Shown here in pieces: positions 59,470 through 64,000 of a DNA stretch of 64,000 nucleotides. Each line of letters opens with the position of its first letter. Positions within the stretch are counted from its first letter, which is position 1. Below the pieces are notes generated by a model, which worked only from the letters and a program-made list of their open reading frames with translations, was not told the DNA's origin and did not search any database. Both the position numbers and the translations under genes were made by a program. The stretch spans positions 50,988 through 114,987 of the forward strand of contig CABQNT010000010.1 in assembly GCA_902465605.1 (NCBI GenBank), written 5' to 3'. The DNA comes from Prevotella sp902465605. GTDB taxonomy: Bacteria; Bacteroidota; Bacteroidia; Bacteroidales; Bacteroidaceae.

Positions 59470-60246
59470 ATGAATCTATTAAATAAAGTAGGACGCTATT
59501 CCTTCCTGTCAGAACCCTTCCATTGCGACTTCTCTCAGCGGCTGTTCATTGGCCGTTTGGGAAATATTCTGCTCAATGCCGCTGATTTCCACTCCAATGA
59601 ACGTGGTTACGGCATGACCACTCTCCATCCGCTTCACGAAACTTGGGTGCTCTCTCGTCTGGCCATCGAGCTGGAAGAGATGCCCACGGCTTATCAAAAG
59701 TTCTATGTTGAAACGTGGGTGGAGGGTGTCATGAAATACTTTACCAACCGTAATTTTGCGGTGGTAGACGAAGATGGACAAGTATTTGGCTATGGCCGTA
59801 GCGTTTGGGCCATGATTGATACAGACACACGCCAGCCCATCGACATCCAAACCGTCAACGATGGAATTGTCAGTCAGTATGTTGAGGTAGAAAAATCATG
59901 CCCCATTGACAAGCCTTCTCGTGTGAAGATGACCGACGCTGCCCAACGGATACGCACCATCGGCACTTGTTATAGTGATGTCGACATGAACGGACACATC
60001 AACAGCGTGAAGTACATTGAGCATGTCATGAATCTCTGGAACATGGACTTTCATCGCTCGCATCAGCTCAAGCGGATTGATGTGGCTTATGTCGCCGAGG
60101 CTTATGGCGGAGATGAGTTGGCTTTTTATGTGGAACAGACCGGTGCCGAAGAATACTGTGTGCGAATCACCAAATACGCAAAAGCAGCGCCTCAAGAAGT
60201 GGAAGTTTGTAGGTGTAAATTGCTCTTTGTTCAAGCACGCCGCTAA
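59470..60246 (+). CDS. Acyl-ACP thioesterase (FatA/FatB-like)
   Basis: 258 aa from ATG 59470; an in-frame GTG lies 6 bp upstream. Double hot-dog fold. The N-terminal half has LNAADFHSNERGYG and VETWVEGVMKYFTNRNFAV. The second half contains the family's catalytic Asn/His motif in SDVDMNGHINSVKYIEHVMN. It releases free fatty acids from acyl-ACP and helps set chain length in the membrane. The stop codon (60244-60246) lies inside the first unit of the 22-bp repeat block. Confidence 0.9.
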   Translation: MNLLNKVGRYSFLSEPFHCDFSQRLFIGRLGNILLNAADFHSNERGYGMTTLHPLHETWVLSRLAIELEEMPTAYQKFYVETWVEGVMKYFTNRNFAVVDEDGQVFGYGRSVWAMIDTDTRQPIDIQTVNDGIVSQYVEVEKSCPIDKPSRVKMTDAAQRIRTIGTCYSDVDMNGHINSVKYIEHVMNLWNMDFHRSHQLKRIDVAYVAEAYGGDELAFYVEQTGAEEYCVRITKYAKAAPQEVEVCRCKLLFVQARR

Positions 60247-60331
60247 ACTCAATGAGTTTGGTGTCCAAACCCATTGACATTGGCCACTAAACCCATTGAC
60301 TTTGCACCCCAATCTCTATGCTATTGGTTTT
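60244..60331. repeat. 22-bp tandem repeat block, locus 5 (four units)
   Basis: Units start at 60244, 60266, 60288 and 60310. Cores read C/TAAACCCATTGA-(2 nt)-TTGG with changes. The first unit begins exactly at the TAA stop codon of the thioesterase gene. Confidence 0.8.
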
Positions 60332-60427
60332 GGCCCTCATGGGCTTTCGTTCAGAGCATTGATGGGGGTGTTCTGTTATTTTGATGTTTTCCGTGTCTTA
60401 ATCTGACAGAATTTAGTATCTTTGCAT
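60332..60427. other. promoter region of the B12-uptake operon
   Basis: Short intergenic stretch between the repeat block and the riboswitch. The -7 box is at 60417-60424. No other feature is visible. Confidence 0.4.
60417..60424 (+). promoter_or_regulatory. -7 box of the riboswitch-controlled operon
   Basis: TATCTTTG. Transcription from about 60431 would begin at the start of the riboswitch. Confidence 0.55.
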
Positions 60428-60592
60428 TTGCAATTGGTTCTATACAGATAGAATGAAAAAGGGAATCAGGTGAAAGTCCTGAACAGTCCCGCTGCTGTGA
60501 GCAACCTTCAGCGCATGCGAACACAAAGCCACTGACAATTTTTCGGGAAGGCGTTTGCATGATGGGTTGCAAGTCAGAAGACCTGCCGTTGC
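60428..60592 (+). promoter_or_regulatory. Cobalamin (adenosyl-B12) riboswitch
   Basis: The conserved elements occur in order. GGGAATCAGGTGAAAGTCC at 60461-60479, then AACAGTCCCGCTGCTGTGA, GCCACTG (60529-60535), GGGAAGGCG (60545-60553) and the B12 box GCAAGTCAGAAGACCTGCC (60569-60587). It lies directly upstream of a TonB receptor and a BtuG-like lipoprotein, so it should shut off their expression when B12 is plentiful. A downstream hairpin (CTATTCG 60602-60608 with 60622-60628) close to the start is a candidate expression platform. Confidence 0.93.
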
Positions 60593-60601
60593 AACATGTT
60601 C

Positions 60602-60628
60602 CTATTCGGACTCGAGGAAGACGAATAG
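60602..60628 (+). promoter_or_regulatory. candidate expression-platform hairpin of the cobalamin riboswitch
   Basis: A 7-bp stem CTATTCG/CGAATAG with a 13-nt loop containing a purine-rich GAGGAAGA. It lacks a U tract, so control of translation initiation is more likely than termination. Confidence 0.5.
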
Positions 60629-60654
60629 ATGAGATTTAATTGTAAAACTGTTTC

Positions 60655-62634
60655 ATGCCAAGGTGTGTCATCACATTCGTGTTGTGCGTGTGTGTCCTGT
60701 CTGGTTTTTCGCAGAACGATTCGATTCGTGACCAGGTTCATGTGTTGGATACCGTTGTTGTATCCCGCCTGCGCAGCCATCGCTTCCTGCAGAGTACTAC
60801 TCCGCTTCATACGCTCGGTCACAACGATTTGCAGCGCATGGGGGTGTCCACGATGGCGGATGCCTTGCACCGTTTACCGGGGATTACCTTGCGTGATTAC
60901 GGTGGAGCGGGTGGCATGAAGACGGTGTCGGTGCGTGGTTTCGGCACACAGCACACGGGGGTGAGCTACGATGGCATCTTATTGAACAATAGTCAGAATG
61001 GCGAGATAGACCTCTCACACTATTCGTTGGATAATCTGGGCAGCCTGTCGTTGCTGGTAGGAGATAACGACCAGCTTTTCATTCCTGCGCGCAATGCCAG
61101 CGTACCCTCATTGTTGTTGCTGGAAACACGCTCCATGCTATTTGACGATGCTGCGCCGCACGTCACGTCACAGTTGCGTGTCGGCTCGTTTGGCTATGTG
61201 GGTCCGTTTGTTCGGTACGAGCAGAAACTGTCTTCCCGCATGGCACTCTCGGCCCTGGGTGAGTATGTGTATGCGGAGAACGACTATCCGTTCACCTTGC
61301 GTAACGTTTCAGTTGTAACTCGTGAGCGTCGCACCAACAGTAGGATGAATACTGGTCATGCTGAGCTGAATGCGTCGTGGCTTCCGGTATCCCATCATGA
61401 GTTGAAGGCGAAGGTGTATTATTACGACAACCGCCAGCAGTTGCCCGGCATAGTGAGGTATTATACCAACGAGAGTGATGAGACGTTGCACACGCAAAAC
61501 TTCTTTGCGCAGGCGCAGTATGTGGTCACCAGCCTTCCCAAGTGGTCGTTCAAGTGGTTGGGAAAGTTCAATTGGTCATCGTCAAACTATCGCAATGGCA
61601 ACTATCCGGATGGCGTGGTTGATGGGCATTATTGGCAGCGCGAGGCCTACACCTCGGCATGTGTCTTGTATGCTCCGAGCCGCCAATGGGCTTTCGATTA
61701 TTCTGTTGATTACATCTTCAACAACCTCAACAGCTCTCGATTGCATGATGTGAAACCCTATCGCCAGGCACTGTTGCAAGCGCTGTCGGCCACTTATCGT
61801 CAACAGCGTTTCAAGGTGTTGGCCCGCTTGTTGGGGTCGCTTTACTTCAATGGGGCCCGCAAAGGTGACGGATCCGATGACATGCGCCGCTTGTCACCCT
61901 CTGTTTCTCTGTCGTATCAGTTGCTCCACCAGCCTGCCATGTATCTGCGCGCCTCGTATAAAAACATTTTCAGGGTTCCGACGTTCAATGAAAACTACTT
62001 CTACCATTATGGCAGTAAGGATTTAAAACCCGAATTGACCGATCAGTTGAATATTGGACTCACCTTCCTGCATGACCAGTCGCCTTGGCGGATAGAGGCC
62101 TCACTCGACGGTTATCTCAACCATGTGAAAGACAAGATCGTGGCTGTGCCGTACAATATGTTTGTGTGGAGCAATATCAATGTAGGTAAGGTGCGCATCC
62201 TTGGGCTGGATGCCATGCTTCGTGCGGCTTGTCAGTTGGTGCCGCAACATGTGTTGCGGTACACGGGCAGTTATGGCTTTCAGCGTGCAGCCAACCGAAC
62301 ACTGAAAACGTCTCCTTACTATAACAACCAAATAGCCTATATGCCCCTGCACTCTGGCAGTATGTCGTTGGCCTATGAGAATCCTTGGGTTAACCTTACC
62401 GTGCATGTCTCGGGCGTGAGCAGTAACTGGAGCAACAACGAACACCATGACCAGAGCAAGATTGGAGGCTACATGGAATGGGGCGTCATGGCTGCCCGAA
62501 CGTTCAAGGTGTGGCGCCATTCTTTGGCTGTAAGAGCTGATGTCAAGAATATTTTTAACCGACAATACGAGATTGTGGCCGGCTATCCGATGCCCGGCAT
62601 CCAATATCAAATAACAATGAATTATCAATTTTAA
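60655..62634 (+). CDS. TonB-dependent receptor, BtuB-like (B12 uptake)
   Basis: 659 aa. Signal peptide (CVITFVLCVCVLSGFSQ). TonB-box-like LDTVVVSRL, a plug at about residues 50-160 (RMGVSTMADALHRLPGITLRDYGGAGGMKTVSVRGFGTQHTGVSYDGI), and a barrel ending in an aromatic residue (YQITMNYQF). No N-terminal carboxypeptidase-regulatory domain, as in BtuB-type receptors rather than SusC. The riboswitch upstream and the BtuG-like gene 8 bp downstream point to cobalamin or cobinamide as ligand. The start lacks a clear ribosome-binding site, in line with control by the leader. Confidence 0.9.
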   Translation: MPRCVITFVLCVCVLSGFSQNDSIRDQVHVLDTVVVSRLRSHRFLQSTTPLHTLGHNDLQRMGVSTMADALHRLPGITLRDYGGAGGMKTVSVRGFGTQHTGVSYDGILLNNSQNGEIDLSHYSLDNLGSLSLLVGDNDQLFIPARNASVPSLLLLETRSMLFDDAAPHVTSQLRVGSFGYVGPFVRYEQKLSSRMALSALGEYVYAENDYPFTLRNVSVVTRERRTNSRMNTGHAELNASWLPVSHHELKAKVYYYDNRQQLPGIVRYYTNESDETLHTQNFFAQAQYVVTSLPKWSFKWLGKFNWSSSNYRNGNYPDGVVDGHYWQREAYTSACVLYAPSRQWAFDYSVDYIFNNLNSSRLHDVKPYRQALLQALSATYRQQRFKVLARLLGSLYFNGARKGDGSDDMRRLSPSVSLSYQLLHQPAMYLRASYKNIFRVPTFNENYFYHYGSKDLKPELTDQLNIGLTFLHDQSPWRIEASLDGYLNHVKDKIVAVPYNMFVWSNINVGKVRILGLDAMLRAACQLVPQHVLRYTGSYGFQRAANRTLKTSPYYNNQIAYMPLHSGSMSLAYENPWVNLTVHVSGVSSNWSNNEHHDQSKIGGYMEWGVMAARTFKVWRHSLAVRADVKNIFNRQYEIVAGYPMPGIQYQITMNYQF

Positions 62635-62641
62635 AAAAACA

Positions 62642-63781
62642 ATGAAGATGAAAAAGTATTTATTAAGTTTTGCCGTGTTGTTGATGGGCATGGCCATGTT
62701 CACGTCATGTAGTGACGATGAAGAGGATGTAACGCCTGGTCCTACTCCCATGAAGATGAAAACCACAGGCATTTATGTCATTAATCAAGGTAACGAGTAT
62801 GCCAAGATTTCCGGCAGCATTACGGGCATTTCCACCAAGAACTGGAACGCAACCCAAAACTTCTTTGAGCTTGCCAACGGCCGAAAGCTGGGCATGACGC
62901 CCAATGATGCCATTATTTATGGCAGCCGCATGTACATTGCGGTATCTGCAGAAGGCACGGTAGAAGTGTTAGACAAGAACACCATGAAGTCGGTGAAACA
63001 AGTCAAGATTACCGACCTGCTGGGTAGTAAGGAAGGATATTACCCCCGCCATTTGGCAAGTGCCTATGGATGTGTGTATGTAACCACGTTTGGCGGCTAT
63101 GTGGCAGCCATCGATACCGTATCATTGAGCTTGAAAAAGAAATACCAGGTAGGGTCTTATCCCGAAGGAATCACCGTGCATGGTAATACGTTGTATGTGG
63201 CTAATTCTGACTGGGGAAGAGGAAAAGGCAACTTATCTGAAATCAATCTGATCAACGGCACCGTGGCATCCATCAACGATCCGCTGGTTGTCAACCCCTC
63301 GAGCATCAAGGTTGTTTCCAAAGGTTTGTTTGTTCTCGACTCCGGTAAGTATGATAAGACAGGCAATCAGCAAGGTGCCGGCGTCATTCGGTTCATGTAT
63401 GGAAAGGCTAAAAAGGTTGCCGATGCCACCATGATGGCCGTCATGAGCGTGAGTGGTAAGCCACACCGCATCTACACCATCAATGCTCCGTACACCAAAC
63501 CGGCTACACCTGTTACATACCAGGTGTACGACATGCATACGGGTAAGACCAGTACGTTTATCAAAGAAGGGGTAGACTGTCCGGCTGCAATAGCGGTTGA
63601 TCCCGTTTCGGGTTATGTGTACATTACGTCTTACAAGAAGAGTCCAGACACAGGCTTTGCTGATTATAGCACACCGGGCTATGTGAATATCTATGATGAG
63701 TCGGGTGTGTTGCTCAAAACATTACCCACCGGCGTTGGTCCAGGTGCCATTGTTTTTGACCATCATAACGTGATGCAGTAA
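62642..63781 (+). CDS. BtuG-like surface lipoprotein (YVTN/DUF5074 beta-propeller), B12 capture
   Basis: 379 aa; ATG 62642, with a second ATG two codons on. Lipoprotein signal (SFAVLLMGMAMFTSC) and an acidic stretch after the Cys (SDDEEDV). A propeller of about seven blades follows, with repeating units such as NDAIIYGSRMYIAVSAEGTVEVLDKNTMK, PRHLASAYGCVYVTTFGGYVAAIDT, PEGITVHGNTLYVANSDWG, PAAIAVDPVSGYVYITSYK and GPGAIVFDHH. Bacteroides BtuG binds cobalamin with very high affinity and sits on BtuB. Gene order, fold and riboswitch control all match. Confidence 0.88.
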   Translation: MKMKKYLLSFAVLLMGMAMFTSCSDDEEDVTPGPTPMKMKTTGIYVINQGNEYAKISGSITGISTKNWNATQNFFELANGRKLGMTPNDAIIYGSRMYIAVSAEGTVEVLDKNTMKSVKQVKITDLLGSKEGYYPRHLASAYGCVYVTTFGGYVAAIDTVSLSLKKKYQVGSYPEGITVHGNTLYVANSDWGRGKGNLSEINLINGTVASINDPLVVNPSSIKVVSKGLFVLDSGKYDKTGNQQGAGVIRFMYGKAKKVADATMMAVMSVSGKPHRIYTINAPYTKPATPVTYQVYDMHTGKTSTFIKEGVDCPAAIAVDPVSGYVYITSYKKSPDTGFADYSTPGYVNIYDESGVLLKTLPTGVGPGAIVFDHHNVMQ

Positions 63782-63832
63782 GCTGAACGCTGCATCGTAT
63801 ACACTATAGTCTGTGAGCTTCATAGACGCAAC

Positions 63833-63870
63833 ATGCCACCTCGGTTGTAACACATCGGGGTGGCATTTTT
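63833..63870 (+). terminator. Rho-independent terminator of the B12-uptake operon
   Basis: ATGCCACCTCG (63833-63843) pairs with 63856-63866 (one G-U pair), followed by TTTTT. Confidence 0.88.
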
Positions 63871-64000
63871 CAGTTCGCAGCTTTGGCGTCTTCATGCATG
63901 AAGGCTGTAAAAGTTAGCGGGGACAACACATCGGTCAATTATTTTGAGACCTCTGCAAAACTCATTGTTCAAAATTTGCTCATTTCATCATATTTTTGTA

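Noticed and set aside
1..64000. tRNA and rRNA genes
   Set aside because: Scanning both strands by eye I found no cloverleaf with a TTCRA T-loop and no rRNA signature. A tRNAscan run would settle it.

Overview
The window looks like a chromosomal segment of a member of the Bacteroidales, most likely a Prevotella-type organism. The evidence is: SusC/SusD outer-membrane uptake genes, a GLPGLI-family protein, Bacteroidetes-type promoters (TAnnTTTG at -7, often TTTG or TTG 19-20 bp upstream), almost no classical Shine-Dalgarno sequences, a BtuB/BtuG-like B12 locus, a Nif3 plus C4-zinc-ribbon pair and an ffh-folD pair. I cannot name the species from sequence alone. No rRNA, tRNA, CRISPR array, prophage or intact insertion sequence is visible.

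Layout. 1-3.4 kb (minus): a small exported peptide, a GLPGLI protein and the first part of a TonB-dependent receptor. 3.7-5.5 kb: Nif3-like protein and zinc-ribbon coiled-coil protein, closed by a terminator. 5.6-12.1 kb (minus): a polysaccharide-utilisation core (SusC, SusD, DUF1735/discoidin lipoprotein) without its own hydrolases. 12.4-14.6 kb (minus): a TerB-DnaJ protein split by a frameshift, and a GH33 sialidase. 15.5-20.8 kb: HsdR-N-like protein, holA, an XRE regulator, pyrK-pyrD. 20.8-22.5 kb: a winged-helix regulator and membrane protein lying between two copies of a ~75-bp direct repeat. 22.5-25.4 kb: M48 protease, NfeD and an SPFH protein. 25.8-32.0 kb: a tightly overlapping four-gene SMC-type operon that I read as a divergent Wadjet (JetABCD/MksFEBG-like) anti-plasmid system. 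32.2-35.6 kb: a divergent UDP-GlcNAc 2-epimerase paralogue, an SDR dehydrogenase and a MATE exporter. 36.2-39.2 kb: a copper module (HMA-AraC regulator, CopZ-like chaperone, and a P1B ATPase that appears to lack its nucleotide-binding domain). 39.3-41.6 kb: envelope and TPR proteins. 41.7-45.3 kb: an aromatic amino-acid operon (aminotransferase, DAHP synthase-chorismate mutase, prephenate dehydrogenase) preceded by a transcription attenuator with a Tyr/Phe-rich leader peptide. 45.4-52.0 kb: DMT exporter, endonuclease/phosphatase-family protein, and a Gfo/Idh/MocA oxidoreductase with a very large HEAT-repeat/3-keto-disaccharide-hydrolase protein. 52.4-57.8 kb: ffh, folD, a TPR miniprotein and a four-subunit 2-oxoacid:ferredoxin oxidoreductase. 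58-64 kb: OmpA protein, acyl-ACP thioesterase, then a cobalamin riboswitch controlling a BtuB-like receptor and a BtuG-like lipoprotein.

Two families of small intergenic arrays are not explained by genes. The first is a 22-bp-period tandem repeat found at five separate intergenic loci (14.9, 23.6, 35.8, 52.2 and 60.2 kb). The second is an 8-bp AACTCnnn-type array inside two operons (between copZ and copA, and, as an inverted palindromic pair, between the DAHP synthase and tyrA genes). The best candidates for new biology are the Phe/Tyr attenuator, the N-domain-less copper ATPase, the divergent Wadjet operon and the 22-bp repeat family.
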